DNA from: Pacificibacter marinus
GTDB taxonomy: Bacteria > Pseudomonadota > Alphaproteobacteria > Rhodobacterales > Rhodobacteraceae
Assembly (NCBI RefSeq): GCF_900109555.1
Contig: NZ_FNZV01000005.1
Span: 168,688 to 232,687 of the forward strand
Direction of reading: 5' to 3'
DNA: 64,000 bases
Under the pieces are notes generated by a model. That model did not search any database and had not been told where the DNA came from. It was given only the letters and a program-made list of their open reading frames with translations. Positions 50,180 through 59,301 of this stretch are shown here, one piece after another. The number at the start of each line of letters is the position of its first letter. The first letter of the stretch is position 1. A program made the translations under genes and the position numbers.

Positions 50180-50562
50180 TGCACAGGTACGCTGTCGCCT
50201 TGGTGTTTGGTCTTTTGGGGGCAAGCCCCATTTTGGCGCAAGATGCCGTGGTTGATTGCGAAAATGCGATGACGCAAAGGGATATGAACATCTGTTCCTA
50301 TGAGGATTATATGGTTGTAGATCGGGCGTTGAACGACACCTACACATGGGCTTTGGCGCGCACCGAGGACTGGGGTTCTGGCACCAAAGAAGCTTTGCGT
50401 GCCGCGCAACGTACGTGGATTGCGTACCGTGATGCGGCCTGCAATGCCGAAGGTCAGCTGCATGAGGGTGGATCAATTCGCCCTCTCATCGAGAACACGT
50501 GCAAAGCCACATTAACAACGCGCCGCACCCAAGACATGCGCGCCACTTACGAACCGTTTTAA
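50179..50562 (+). CDS. Secreted LprI-like (DUF1311) protein within the urease operon
   Basis: The ATG at 50179 overlaps the ureB stop by one base and gives a signal peptide ([21 protein letters not shown]). The mature protein of about 106 residues has four cysteines in the LprI pattern: [28 protein letters not shown] and [13 protein letters not shown]. LprI-type proteins include lysozyme inhibitors, but most DUF1311 members are uncharacterised. It lies between ureB and ureC, so it is co-expressed; a urease role is not evident, since urease is cytoplasmic. Confidence 0.85.
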   Translation: MHRYAVALVFGLLGASPILAQDAVVDCENAMTQRDMNICSYEDYMVVDRALNDTYTWALARTEDWGSGTKEALRAAQRTWIAYRDAACNAEGQLHEGGSIRPLIENTCKATLTTRRTQDMRATYEPF

Positions 50563-50576
50563 AAGGGACCTTCACC

Positions 50577-52289
50577 ATGCCTGCAAAAATTTCCCGCGCC
50601 ACTTATGCCGATATGTTTGGGCCCACCACAGGCGATAAACTGCGCCTTGCCGATACCGATTTAATTATCGAAGTTGAGCGCGATCTCACGGGCCCTTACG
50701 GCGAAGAAGTCAAATTTGGTGGCGGTAAAGTCATTCGTGATGGCATGGGGCAATCGCAATTGTCGCGCGCCCAAGGGTCTGTTGACACGGTGATAACCAA
50801 CGCTTTGATCGTTGACACAACCGGGATTTACAAAGCCGATATCGGCCTCAAAAGTGGGCGCATTGCTGGGATTGGTAAAGCGGGCAACCCCGACACCCAA
50901 CCGAATGTAGACATTATTGTTGGCCCCGGAACCGAAGTGATCGCAGGCGAGGGCCGTATCATCACTGCAGGCGGTTTTGACAGTCACATTCACTTTATTT
51001 GCCCGCAACAGATTGATGATGCTCTACATTCTGGCGTAACCACGATGCTTGGCGGCGGCACTGGGCCGGCCCATGGCACGCTCGCCACCACCTGTACCCC
51101 CGGTCCGTGGCATATGGAGCGCATGATGCAAGCGTTGGACGGCGTTCCAATGAACATCGGTCTTGCGGGCAAGGGCAATGCCTCGCAACCTCAAGCTCTG
51201 GTCGAGATGATTGAGGCGGGTGCCTGCGCGATGAAGCTGCACGAAGACTGGGGCACCACGCCTGCGGCGATTGATTGCTGTCTGTCTGTCGCTGACGACA
51301 TGGACGTCCAAGTGATGATCCACACCGATACGCTGAACGAATCTGGGTTTGTCGAAAACACAGTTGCGGCGATGAAGGGACGGACCATTCACGCGTTTCA
51401 CACCGAGGGCGCAGGCGGCGGGCACGCGCCTGATATCATCAAAGTGGTCGGCGAAGAGCATGTGATTCCATCGTCCACCAACCCGACGCGCCCCTATACG
51501 GTGAACACGCTGGAAGAGCACCTCGACATGTTGATGGTCTGTCATCACCTCGATAAATCCATTCCCGAAGATGTGGCCTTTGCCGAAAGCCGTATTCGTA
51601 AAGAAACGATTGCAGCCGAAGACATCTTGCACGATATGGGCGCATTTTCGATCATTGCATCCGACAGTCAGGCCATGGGTCGTGTCGGCGAAGTGTTGAT
51701 CCGTACATGGCAAACCGCTGATAAAATGAAGAAGCAGCGCGGGCGTTTGTCTGAAGAAACCGGCGAAAACGACAATGTAAGGGTGAAGCGCTATATTGCT
51801 AAATACACCATAAACCCATCGATTGCGCATGGGATGAGTGCAGAAATTGGATCAATCGCTGTTGGTAAACGTGCCGATTTGGTTGTCTGGTCGCCAGCAT
51901 TCTTTGGTGTGAAACCTGAAATGGTGCTGTTGGGTGGGTCTATTGCTGTGGCGCAAATGGGCGATCCAAATGCGTCGATCCCCACACCACAACCCGTTTA
52001 TACGCGTCCTATGTTTGGCGCTATGGGCCGCGCGGTAGAACGCTCGGCTGTGATTTTCGTCTCGCAAGCCGCACAAGCTGCGGGCGTGGCGTCCAAATAT
52101 GGTCTTGCCAAATCAACACTTGCGGTAAAAAATACCCGCAACATCGGTAAATCCGACATGATCATGAACACGGCAAAGCCCAAGATTGAGGTCAATCCCG
52201 AAACGTATGAAGTGCGCGCCAACGGTGAGCTGTTGACCTGTGAACCTGCCAGCGAATTGCCCATGGCTCAGCGGTATTTCATGTTCTGA
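50577..52289 (+). CDS. ureC: Urease subunit alpha
   Basis: This is the catalytic subunit, 570 residues from the ATG at 50577; the longer frame begins inside the previous gene. Active-site residues are all there: nickel-binding histidines in [14 protein letters not shown], the carbamylated lysine in [20 protein letters not shown], the [13 protein letters not shown] loop, and the mobile flap histidine in [22 protein letters not shown]. Full length and intact. Confidence 0.98.
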   Translation: MPAKISRATYADMFGPTTGDKLRLADTDLIIEVERDLTGPYGEEVKFGGGKVIRDGMGQSQLSRAQGSVDTVITNALIVDTTGIYKADIGLKSGRIAGIGKAGNPDTQPNVDIIVGPGTEVIAGEGRIITAGGFDSHIHFICPQQIDDALHSGVTTMLGGGTGPAHGTLATTCTPGPWHMERMMQALDGVPMNIGLAGKGNASQPQALVEMIEAGACAMKLHEDWGTTPAAIDCCLSVADDMDVQVMIHTDTLNESGFVENTVAAMKGRTIHAFHTEGAGGGHAPDIIKVVGEEHVIPSSTNPTRPYTVNTLEEHLDMLMVCHHLDKSIPEDVAFAESRIRKETIAAEDILHDMGAFSIIASDSQAMGRVGEVLIRTWQTADKMKKQRGRLSEETGENDNVRVKRYIAKYTINPSIAHGMSAEIGSIAVGKRADLVVWSPAFFGVKPEMVLLGGSIAVAQMGDPNASIPTPQPVYTRPMFGAMGRAVERSAVIFVSQAAQAAGVASKYGLAKSTLAVKNTRNIGKSDMIMNTAKPKIEVNPETYEVRANGELLTCEPASELPMAQRYFMF

Positions 52290-52609
52290 TGAAAGCTTCA
52301 GATAAAATATTCACGGCGCTTGCCATGTCGCACAAAGGTGTTGATGTGACCCAAAAGGGCAAGTCTAGTGTGTTTGATCATGCAGGAAATGCGTTTGCGA
52401 AACTGGGTGACAATAGGTCTGGTTTTCTCAAGCTGGGTGTCAGCCAACATGCCGCATTTGTGGAATTGTGCGCAGCGGGTGCCGTGGTAGCAGAGCAGCA
52501 GGATGGCTGGACATACCTGCAACTCAACAGCATAGATGTTGCGCTTTTGGCGGATTACATTGGGGCTGCTTATCGTTCCGTCGCGCCGAAAACGCGGCTG
52601 TCTTTTTGA
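52289..52609 (+). CDS. Unknown protein after ureC, possibly YjbR-like fold
   Basis: The 106-residue protein starts with an ATG overlapping the ureC stop by one base. Its pattern, GVDVTQKGKSSVFDHAGNAFAKLG followed by FLKLGVSQHAAFVELCAAGAV, is reminiscent of YjbR/MmcQ-like small proteins, but the match is weak. It is translationally coupled to ureC. Behind it come two minus-strand genes and then ureE. No function can be assigned. Confidence 0.65.
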   Translation: MKASDKIFTALAMSHKGVDVTQKGKSSVFDHAGNAFAKLGDNRSGFLKLGVSQHAAFVELCAAGAVVAEQQDGWTYLQLNSIDVALLADYIGAAYRSVAPKTRLSF

Positions 52610-52764
52610 CGCTGTCCGTGCGGTATGTTGTGCGCGAGGGCCAGTATGAGGCACGGTCAATGTTGTTTCAGTGCTCTCGTGTTGCTTCTTTGCCGATTAT
52701 GCGGCGTGCCGCACCACGGGAAAATTGTGTTGGCTTTAAAGCGCCTTTATTGCTGATTGATCGA

Positions 52765-53082
52765 CTACAGGCTGGATATAGACATCCGCGGTGCAGTCAA
52801 CGACATCGCGTTAACCGTTTCATGCGGTTCAATACGAACCGTGGTCACGTGGCGCAAAGAATAAAACCGCGTGTCGTTCAGCATGGCATCGGGCAGTTTG
52901 GCAATGTCGAACACCTCATGGGCGGTTTGATCAACAACAACATCGCCAGAAAACCCTGTGAATGGTCCAGAGGAACGCTGCTTAATAAACCGCGCTTCCA
53001 GTGTGGTTTCCCGCGCTCGCAGTTCGGCAATTTGGCCTCGAATTTTGGCAAGCTCGTCAACATGAGAATTTGGCATATACAT
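52765..53082 (-). CDS. Short member of a paralogous pair inserted in the urease cluster
   Basis: This 105-residue protein begins with MYMPNSHVDELAKIRGQIAELRARETTLEAR, a helical, probably coiled-coil start, followed by a region predicted as strands: GDVVVDQTAHEVFDI and LPDAMLNDTRFYSLRH. AAGGA precedes the ATG at 53082. The N-terminal helix and the LPDxxLND segment match the next gene (53158-54126): DELANLRGTIAALRLRE and VPDEILNDPNLF. The pair is therefore a duplication. No family recognised. Confidence 0.7.
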   Translation of the reverse strand: MYMPNSHVDELAKIRGQIAELRARETTLEARFIKQRSSGPFTGFSGDVVVDQTAHEVFDIAKLPDAMLNDTRFYSLRHVTTVRIEPHETVNAMSLTAPRMSISSL

Positions 53083-53157
53083 GATGTGGTTCCTTCTGAA
53101 ACGACGTTTGATGATTTAGGAGGAGAGGCCGTAATTGGGTCGCAAAATTTCAGTTGT

Positions 53158-54126
53158 TCAGCCTGGAGCACCAATCACTCTACGGGTGGCAAACGCGGCT
53201 GCGTCTTGAGTCGTGTCGCCAGTTTCTATTTGTGTATCAAGCTGAGCTTGCAGTATTTCCGTGTCCAGAACCGCCTCAGTATCCATTGCCGGCTCCATCG
53301 CTATGTCGGCGGCATAAAGGGCTGCTTCAACATCTTCTTCGGTCAAATCTCCCATTGGTTGCAGGTCTGTATAGGCTGTTGCACGCAAGTCGGGTGGCGA
53401 TCCGATTTCTTCGGCCGTTTCTGCAATTTGCTGCGTATCAAGAGTGGGCATATCTATCGTAGGCATCGGCGTATTTGCATCGACAATATCAAAAACAGTG
53501 TCGTTCGGGGCAACTTGCGTTGCGATATCCGGATCGCTCGGGGCTTCAATGTCAGGCTCGGTGACGACAACGTTTTCAGGCTCATTGAGTTCGCTGAAAC
53601 TCTCTTCCGACAAATTAGTATTTTGCACATCAAGAGTTGGTTCTGGAACATTAGCTTGGCTCGCGGGGGCAAAACCCTCCGTGATATCCGGTTCAGCATC
53701 CATTTCCAGTACTGCAAGGGTTTCCGCAACGTCTGGTTCGACCGTTTCTTGCGCGGTGATATCGCAATGAGACAGGTCTTGCTCGACATGTTCGGTGTTT
53801 GGCGTGCTGTCCAAGCTCGTATCTTGGGCCGCAGTCCCGTTCGTCGTGTTGGTTTTGGGCCACAAGAGGACATGCGTTTTGTGAGACGCGATAAACAGGT
53901 TGGGATCGTTCAAAATTTCATCAGGGACTTGCGAGACATCCAATTGATATGTTTTGCGTATTTCGATCACGGCTATGCGTTTTTTACCCTCAAGTCGCAA
54001 TGTGCCATGTTCCGTGGCCCCCGTACGAATTTCATCGCAGAGCTCGGATTCGCGCAGGCGCAGCGCAGCTATGGTTCCACGCAAGTTGGCAAGTTCGTCG
54101 ATGGCGTGCAGCGGTGTGTGTGTCAT
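53158..54126 (-). CDS. Long member of the pair, with an acidic C-terminal extension
   Basis: The 322-residue protein (ATG at 54126, with AGGAG upstream) shares about 95 N-terminal residues with the short gene: DELANLRGTIAALRLRESEL, then KKRIAVIEIRKTYQLDVSQ, VPDEILNDPNLFIASH. The remaining 230 residues are very acidic and low in aromatic residues, with repeated PDI/PEPT/DTQ/TEE segments, so probably disordered. Cysteines are rare. No known domain. Its position on the opposite strand between ureC and ureE suggests an insertion into an older urease operon. Confidence 0.7.
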   Translation of the reverse strand: MTHTPLHAIDELANLRGTIAALRLRESELCDEIRTGATEHGTLRLEGKKRIAVIEIRKTYQLDVSQVPDEILNDPNLFIASHKTHVLLWPKTNTTNGTAAQDTSLDSTPNTEHVEQDLSHCDITAQETVEPDVAETLAVLEMDAEPDITEGFAPASQANVPEPTLDVQNTNLSEESFSELNEPENVVVTEPDIEAPSDPDIATQVAPNDTVFDIVDANTPMPTIDMPTLDTQQIAETAEEIGSPPDLRATAYTDLQPMGDLTEEDVEAALYAADIAMEPAMDTEAVLDTEILQAQLDTQIETGDTTQDAAAFATRRVIGAPG

Positions 54127-54200
54127 CAAAATGATCTCCTTGCCCTGCATTTGGGGGCGAGTCGGTTAAAAAATTCCAAATTTCAACACAGGAACGCGAT

Positions 54201-54749
54201 ATGAGTTTGCAAAAAGCATATGAAATCGTTGCCGTAGACCGTGTTTCGGCAGGCAAGGCGCATGACACTGTTGCCATGACGTATGATCAAAGATTGTTGC
54301 GGCGTAAGAAATTAACGACTTCTCAAGGGGAGGCGTTTTATGTTGATTTGCCTAAAACCATTTCTGTCTCGGCGGGGCAGGGTTTTTTACTTAGCGATGG
54401 ACGCATTGTGTGTGTTGAGGCTGCGCAGGAAGACCTGTTTGCCATCACTGGGCCAGATATGCTGCGCTATGCTTGGCATGTTGGAAACCGGCACACGCCC
54501 TGTGAATTGGCGCCTGATCAGTTGGTGATTCAGCGCGATCCTGTGCTTAAGGCTATGTTGCTTCAGCTTGGAGCTGAAGTGAAAGATATTGAAGCGCCAT
54601 TCACGCCTGAGGGTGGGGCCTATGGGCATGGGCGTACGATGGGGCATGATCATGGCAGTCATGATCATGTTGATCCTGCGCTGCCTGATGATGGTCACGA
54701 CCATGAACTCCACCACCACGACCACATACATGGGCATCACCATGACTAA
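54201..54749 (+). CDS. ureE: Urease accessory protein UreE, histidine-rich
   Basis: UreE is the nickel metallochaperone. The 182 residues have an N-terminal domain with LLRRKKLTTSQGEAFYVDLPKT and a central domain with YAWHVGNRHTPCEL, which holds the conserved nickel histidine. The C-terminal 40 residues are extremely His/Asp-rich (HDHGSHDHVD, HDHELHHHDH, HGHHHD), a nickel-storage tail. AGGA precedes the ATG. The end overlaps ureF by eight bases. Confidence 0.95.
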   Translation: MSLQKAYEIVAVDRVSAGKAHDTVAMTYDQRLLRRKKLTTSQGEAFYVDLPKTISVSAGQGFLLSDGRIVCVEAAQEDLFAITGPDMLRYAWHVGNRHTPCELAPDQLVIQRDPVLKAMLLQLGAEVKDIEAPFTPEGGAYGHGRTMGHDHGSHDHVDPALPDDGHDHELHHHDHIHGHHHD

Positions 54750-55392
54750 AGCGCAGGCGTCGACCATCGACCTTTTGCGTCTCACGCAATGGCTTTCGCC
54801 GTCATTCCCGCTTGGGGCTTTTGCCTATTCGCATGCCTTAGAGTTGGTCATGTCTGACGGGGCTGTGACCGATGCAGACACGTTGGAAGACTGGCTGAAA
54901 ATGACGTTACAAGTGGGCGGCGGTAAGGTGGATGCATGGCTCTTGTCGCAGGTGTTGACTGGCGCAGACGCGGATGACATGGCTCAGATGGCTGAGGCTT
55001 TGGCGGGCACGCGTGAGCGTTGGATGGAAGCTTATGATCAGGGCGCGGCTTTTGTGCGGACAGTTTTAGCAATGGGCGGAACCGATATTACGGCTTGCGC
55101 TTTGCCTGTCGCTGTTGGTCAGGCTGCGAGAGGTATGGATGTTGCGCCTGAAGCTATAATTTCACTTTATTTGCATAGCTTTACGGCGAATCTTGTAAGT
55201 GCTGCTGTAAGGTTTGTTCCTTTGGGACAAAGTGCGGGCCAAACCGTTTTAGCGCGTTTGCACCCTGTTATTGAGGCGCAGGCAGCCGCAGTACTTGAGG
55301 CGACAAATAGCACGTTGACCACAAGTGCTTTTGCCGCTGATTTAAGCGCGGCGCGGCACGAAGATATGGAGGTCCGGCTGTTCAAAAGCTGA
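54742..55392 (+). CDS. ureF: Urease accessory protein UreF
   Basis: UreF bridges UreD and UreG in the activation complex. The start at 54742 (216 residues) gives [34 protein letters not shown], the family N-terminus. A longer frame would begin within the His-rich end of ure[18 protein letters not shown] and the C-terminus RLFKS agree with the family. Overlaps ureE. Confidence 0.95.
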   Translation: MTKAQASTIDLLRLTQWLSPSFPLGAFAYSHALELVMSDGAVTDADTLEDWLKMTLQVGGGKVDAWLLSQVLTGADADDMAQMAEALAGTRERWMEAYDQGAAFVRTVLAMGGTDITACALPVAVGQAARGMDVAPEAIISLYLHSFTANLVSAAVRFVPLGQSAGQTVLARLHPVIEAQAAAVLEATNSTLTTSAFAADLSAARHEDMEVRLFKS

Positions 55393-55429
55393 CAGGTGGC
55401 CCTATGAAATTTATACGAGGACTGTGAAA

Positions 55430-56047
55430 ATGGCGTCGAAAAATGGCCCCCTTAGGGTGGGTATCGGTGGTCCCGTTGGGGCTGGAAAAACCACGCTGAC
55501 AGGCGCTTTGGCAAAGGAGTTGTCGCAACGATATTCGGTGGCGGTGATCACCAATGATATTTACACTCGCGAGGATGCTGAGGCGTTGATGCGCCAACAA
55601 ATTTTGCCACTTGAGCGTATTCGCGGCGTGGAAACGGGCGGCTGCCCGCACACAGCTATTCGCGAGGATGCGTCGATCAATCTGGCTGCTATTGCCGATT
55701 TGACCGATAAAATCCCTGACTTGGATGTGATTTTGATCGAAAGTGGCGGCGACAATTTGGCTGCAACGTTTTCGCCTGAGTTGGCGGATTTGACGCTTTA
55801 TGTGATTGATACAGCGGCAGGGCAGGATATTCCGCGTAAAAAGGGACCGGGATTGACGCGGTCAGATTTGTTGATTGTCAATAAAACCGATTTGGCCCCG
55901 CATGTGGATGTCGATTTGGCGTTGCTTGAGCAAGACACGAAAGCGGCCCGTGGCGCGTTGCCCTATGTGATGGCGTCTTTGCGGGCAGGGATCGGCGTTG
56001 AGGCTATCTGTGCTTTTGTCGAAGAAGATGGTGGTCTTGGCACGTGA
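55430..56047 (+). CDS. ureG: Urease accessory GTPase UreG
   Basis: UreG hydrolyses GTP and delivers nickel. The ATG at 55430 has GAGG nine bases upstream; a GTG at 55424 is too close to it. The 205 residues include [17 protein letters not shown] (P-loop), [18 protein letters not shown] with the nickel Cys-Pro-His motif, [18 protein letters not shown] and [11 protein letters not shown]. Last gene of the urease cluster; no T-rich terminator is obvious after it. Confidence 0.97.
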   Translation: MASKNGPLRVGIGGPVGAGKTTLTGALAKELSQRYSVAVITNDIYTREDAEALMRQQILPLERIRGVETGGCPHTAIREDASINLAAIADLTDKIPDLDVILIESGGDNLAATFSPELADLTLYVIDTAAGQDIPRKKGPGLTRSDLLIVNKTDLAPHVDVDLALLEQDTKAARGALPYVMASLRAGIGVEAICAFVEEDGGLGT

Positions 56048-56060
56048 GACTAGGCGGGAT

Positions 56061-57068
56061 TTAGTCTGGTTTGGCGTCAAAAGGGATCGTCATGCCTTGC
56101 TCTTGCATAGATTTTTGCGCCAAGCCCAGTGCGCTTTCGAATGGCCGAGCTTTTCTGGTTTTGAGAACATGCGTGCATAAACGTGTGGTGAGCAAGGGAT
56201 GATTTTGCGCCGTCACCTCGGTCAACAGGCGCCGCTGGTAGCCCGCATGATGACGTCGGTTGCGCAAGGCTCGCGTGACAACCCGTTGAGTCAAAACCCC
56301 GTTCATGGCAGCGATAAGAATGGGTTCAACCGCGCCCATTTCGAGCATTTCAAATTCGGGGTCTGCCCCAAAATTGCGAACAGGTCGCAATGATGTATGA
56401 CGATTTTTGAATAGGGCGGCGTGCATCGCGTCTGGGTCGATGTGCGGGTCGTATAAAATCATTGCGTGATCCGCTGCGTCGATCATATGAGGGGCAAACC
56501 CATAGCGGGTGGAAAAATCCATGCGCCGCGTGTTTGAAAACCGTTTGTCCCATGACGCGAGGCGTGCATCAAGCGTTGCTTGGGGCGCTATGGCAATGAC
56601 TGTCGCCCCAGGGGAGGCAACAGAATAGGCGCAGGCCGCATAACCACTGTGCCCCGCACCGTAAAAAACGACTTGGTCGAAGTCTTCAAAAAAGCCTTCA
56701 TCCACCAGCCGATCAAAATAGCCATAGATGTTATGAACGCGGAACCACAGGGATGTTGGGTCGCTGCCATGGGCGATAATACTCAGGTGGGACCAGCCAT
56801 GTTTTTTTGCAAAATTATACCCCAAAGGCAGCCCATTTTCGCTGCGCTCTGTGATGCTGTCATAGGATTCGAACGTCACCAGCAGTCGAGGGGCTTCGTC
56901 TGAAAACATGACGCAATGATCTGCGCCCAAAGGTTCAAAATAACCCGCATCTTCGCCAATATCTTCGATGGCTTCCAACCATTGCGCGCGCGGCAGGTCT
57001 GAAATATCAGATGTCCGCACGTTTTGTGCGTCCGATTTGGGCGGTTGATCCATTGCTGCCTTATCCAT
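56061..57068 (-). CDS. Unknown protein with an alpha/beta-hydrolase-like elbow
   Basis: The 335-residue protein has strands and loops consistent with an alpha/beta fold, with VVFYGAGHSGYAACAYS as a possible nucleophile elbow (G-H-S-G) near residue 140. APRLLVTFESYDSI and GWSHLSIIAHGSDPTSLWF precede it; PQATLDARLASWDKRF follows. The acid and histidine of a catalytic triad cannot be assigned by eye, so activity is uncertain. The start at 57068 is uncertain by a few codons (MDQPPKS at 57053 is also possible). It converges with ureG. Confidence 0.7.
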   Translation of the reverse strand: MDKAAMDQPPKSDAQNVRTSDISDLPRAQWLEAIEDIGEDAGYFEPLGADHCVMFSDEAPRLLVTFESYDSITERSENGLPLGYNFAKKHGWSHLSIIAHGSDPTSLWFRVHNIYGYFDRLVDEGFFEDFDQVVFYGAGHSGYAACAYSVASPGATVIAIAPQATLDARLASWDKRFSNTRRMDFSTRYGFAPHMIDAADHAMILYDPHIDPDAMHAALFKNRHTSLRPVRNFGADPEFEMLEMGAVEPILIAAMNGVLTQRVVTRALRNRRHHAGYQRRLLTEVTAQNHPLLTTRLCTHVLKTRKARPFESALGLAQKSMQEQGMTIPFDAKPD

Positions 57069-57409
57069 TTTCTCAGTCGTTTTGCCTTGACGCAGATACG
57101 CGACTTGGGTGCCCTAAAAGGGGTGTGCTTGCGTGTACCTGTGTCTGGCATGACATCCACATGGTTAACGACATGAGCATAAACTAGGGCATTTCAGAGG
57201 CGATCAAAAGGATTCCGCAGCCTAAATGATTAACTGTTTCCGAACCGGATATTATCTTATGAATTTGGGGTGTTTGGATGTGTTTTCATTGAAACTATGT
57301 CAACATAATGGGGCAGAGTAACGCTGACCAAAAGGCAACGCCCAGAATCGCGGGGCGTTGCGGCATCATCCAAGCTAGGGGTGTGTCATAGCCTAAAAAG
57401 CAATGCGTG
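57069..57409. other. 341-base gene-free region
   Basis: Nothing protein-like is visible. The left half contains the start region of the unknown gene; the right part contains a hairpin with arms gcaacgccc and gggcgttgc (about 57334-57360), listed separately. The middle is A/T-rich (57220-57310), compatible with a promoter, without a clear -35/-10 pair. Confidence 0.5.
57334..57360 (-). terminator. Hairpin after the small membrane protein gene
   Basis: Arms gcaacgccc and gggcgttgc pair perfectly over nine bases. On the minus strand CCTTTTGG follows, a short T-run. It is 50 bases after the stop of the gene at 57410. Confidence 0.55.
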
Positions 57410-57625
57410 TTAGGATAGGATGCTGCCGATGGTCACCGCGCCCAAACCGATTGCTGAAATCATCAAAGCGACCAAATTTAGCGCAATAACCTTTTGCAAC
57501 CGAACACGAATTTCATCTTCGGTTCCGCCAGATTTACGGGCCTTTGCGGCTTGCAAAATACAATAAACCAAAAGCGCAACTCCGCCCAAGGTCAAAACCA
57601 CGCCTGCATAAATGAGCATTTCCAT
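57410..57625 (-). CDS. Small two-helix membrane protein, unknown
   Basis: The 71-residue protein (ATG at 57625, with AAAGGA six bases upstream; an ATG two codons earlier abuts that site) has two hydrophobic helices, about residues 3-24 (LIYAGVVLTLGGVALLVYCIL) and 48-68. Between them is a charged loop with KARKSGGTEDEIRVRLQKV. No family recognised. Stand-alone gene. Confidence 0.7.
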   Translation of the reverse strand: MEMLIYAGVVLTLGGVALLVYCILQAAKARKSGGTEDEIRVRLQKVIALNLVALMISAIGLGAVTIGSILS

Positions 57626-57898
57626 CGGCATTCCTTTCTTTGTTTTCAGATCGCCTAGCGTGTCCTGCGTGTGGGTGCAAGTTTGTGATGTGCCACATGT
57701 TATATAGGCGGGCGATATGACGTGTGGATATGGTTAAAGCAAAGCGTTGCCGCGCGAGCAACAACCAGCCAAAGCGGCAGATCAAGACGCCTGAGACTTG
57801 CCATGCGCGGGCAGGGGCGCTAGGGATCAGATCAACCGAGGTCAGCAGATCTCATCCCGCTTTGCCAAGTCCACATTTTGCCAAGAAAAGGCTCGACC

Positions 57899-58171
57899 AT
57901 GATCGATGACAACACCCCTTCAGGCCCCGATGCCGCGTACCGTGTGACCGCAGATGAACTGCGCCAGTTCGTGGAGCGCTATGAGCGGTTGGAGATGGAG
58001 AAAAAAGACATCGCTGACCAACAAAAAGAAGTGATGGCCGAAGCCAAAGGGCGCGGTTACGACACCAAAGTTCTGCGCAAAGTGATTGCTCTGCGTAAGA
58101 AATCTACAGATGAAATTGCCGAAGAAGAAGCGGTTCTTGAAATGTACAAAGAAGCGTTGGGCATGGCGTAA
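57899..58171 (+). CDS. gapR: GapR-like DUF2312 protein
   Basis: The 90-residue protein has the DUF2312 pattern: [53 protein letters not shown]. In Caulobacter GapR is a nucleoid protein that binds overtwisted, A/T-rich DNA ahead of replication forks and is broadly conserved in Alphaproteobacteria. The start at 57899 is the ATG of [11 protein letters not shown]; an earlier in-frame codon adds seven residues. Stand-alone, with its own terminator. Confidence 0.92.
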   Translation: MIDDNTPSGPDAAYRVTADELRQFVERYERLEMEKKDIADQQKEVMAEAKGRGYDTKVLRKVIALRKKSTDEIAEEEAVLEMYKEALGMA

Positions 58172-58226
58172 GCCGAGCTTGATTGGATTGAAACCAATGC
58201 ATCCAAAGGCATGGGTTTAAGATAAG

Positions 58227-58256
58227 AAAACCGCGCTGGCCTTACCGCGCGGTTTT
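58227..58256 (+). terminator. Terminator of gapR
   Basis: Arms aaaaccgcgc (58227-58236) and gcgcggtttt (58247-58256) form a perfect ten-pair stem followed by TT. It lies 55 bases after the gapR stop. Confidence 0.9.
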
Positions 58257-58334
58257 TTCATTTTAGTCGTTTTTGACGGTGATCTGAATTGCACACTGGA
58301 GGGCCTATTGGTGTGTAGAGCGTCGGGCCATAAA

Positions 58335-59204
58335 TTACGGTTGGATAAATGTGACGCCAGGAATGTCTTCGATCGCGTACAGGTCATCTTCGTAGCGCTC
58401 AGTCAGGCGCTCGATCAAAGCATCATCCCAACCGGGCAGATCGATTTCTTCTTCAATGGCGTCTTCATCGACGTATTTGTCCAAAAACGCAGATAAAATC
58501 CGACGGCGTTGCATTTCATTTTGCGGCGGATGGGTGTGCAAATACGTGCGCAGACGCTTCATGCCTTCGCGTTGCATGATTTGAGCCAAGATATCCAACC
58601 CGCCTTCAATAGGCACCATTTGATCAAGCCCTGCGATGCTGCGCATGACCTGCGACCATGTCAAAGGCGTGTCCTCATAGGCGAACACGGTGACGGGCAC
58701 ATCGGGGCAGGCGCGGCGCATAGTTTTAATCAGATCGGACCAAAGCACTGCATCTACATTGGTTTTGCCAATGAAGTCCGCGTAGTTTTCAGAGTCTGGG
58801 CAAGCGTCAGGTATAAAGGTCGCAGGATTGCGCACGCCGATGTGAAATTCCATCGGACTGCTGGGAAACACGTTGCGCAGCCATTTAAGTTTGAACTCTG
58901 CTTGGCCATACAGGCGATCATTGTAAAAAATACCTTTGGGCATACAAATCAGGTCTTCGTAGCTCAGCACCATACGGTCGCAGGTTTGCATGTCGGTGAT
59001 TTCGTCAATCACCATCTCTTCGGCTTCGGTGGTGGCGCGGCTGGTTTTGATTTTTTTCATCACCTGCGGCAAGACTTCCCGATACCGCGAGGGTGGAGGC
59101 ACAATGACGCCGTGCTGTTCCAAGATGGGCCGGTTTTTTAAAAGCCCGCGCATAAGTTTCGAGCCATATGTACAGTGCGCGCCGATGTGAAATGAGATGA
59201 GCAT
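58335..59204 (-). CDS. Sulfotransferase-like protein
   Basis: The start at 59204 gives MLISFHIGAHCTYGSKLMRGLLKN (289 residues); the longer frame runs into the divergent permease gene. The opening resembles the PAPS-loop region of bacterial sulfotransferases (HIG-x-x-K-T/S-GT), but reads HIGAHCTYGSKLM, so the canonical PKTGT is altered. Later segments EFHIGVRNPATFIPDA and PVTVFAYEDTPLTWSQV fit the 3'-phosphate region and sulfotransferase fold. Activity on a sulfuryl donor is uncertain. Divergent from the permease. Confidence 0.6.
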   Translation of the reverse strand: MLISFHIGAHCTYGSKLMRGLLKNRPILEQHGVIVPPPSRYREVLPQVMKKIKTSRATTEAEEMVIDEITDMQTCDRMVLSYEDLICMPKGIFYNDRLYGQAEFKLKWLRNVFPSSPMEFHIGVRNPATFIPDACPDSENYADFIGKTNVDAVLWSDLIKTMRRACPDVPVTVFAYEDTPLTWSQVMRSIAGLDQMVPIEGGLDILAQIMQREGMKRLRTYLHTHPPQNEMQRRRILSAFLDKYVDEDAIEEEIDLPGWDDALIERLTERYEDDLYAIEDIPGVTFIQP

Positions 59205-59269
59205 AGATGGGGTTGGCCTTTGGTGCGCATGCGAATTGTTTGGGTACAGTATATGCGCTTTTCTGGACA

Positions 59270-59285
59270 GCGAAACCGGTTTCGC
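59270..59285. promoter_or_regulatory. Perfect 16-base palindrome, possible LacI-family operator
   Basis: The sequence gcgaaaccggtttcgc is self-complementary over 16 bases. The AAACCGGTTT core resembles operators of LacI/GntR-type sugar regulators. It lies in the divergent gap between the sulfotransferase-like gene and the permease, 17 bases before the permease ATG. A gluconokinase remnant follows the permease, which makes a sugar-acid regulator plausible. Confidence 0.5.
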
Positions 59286-59301
59286 GTATGCGGTCCTCAT
59301 A

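Noticed and set aside
55404..55427. Seven-codon frame MKFIRGL before ureG as a leader peptide
   Set aside because: Too short and without regulatory codons or an attenuator structure.
56046..56066. Short inverted repeat agacta/tagtct after ureG as a terminator
   Set aside because: Only six pairs and no T-run on either strand; not convincing.
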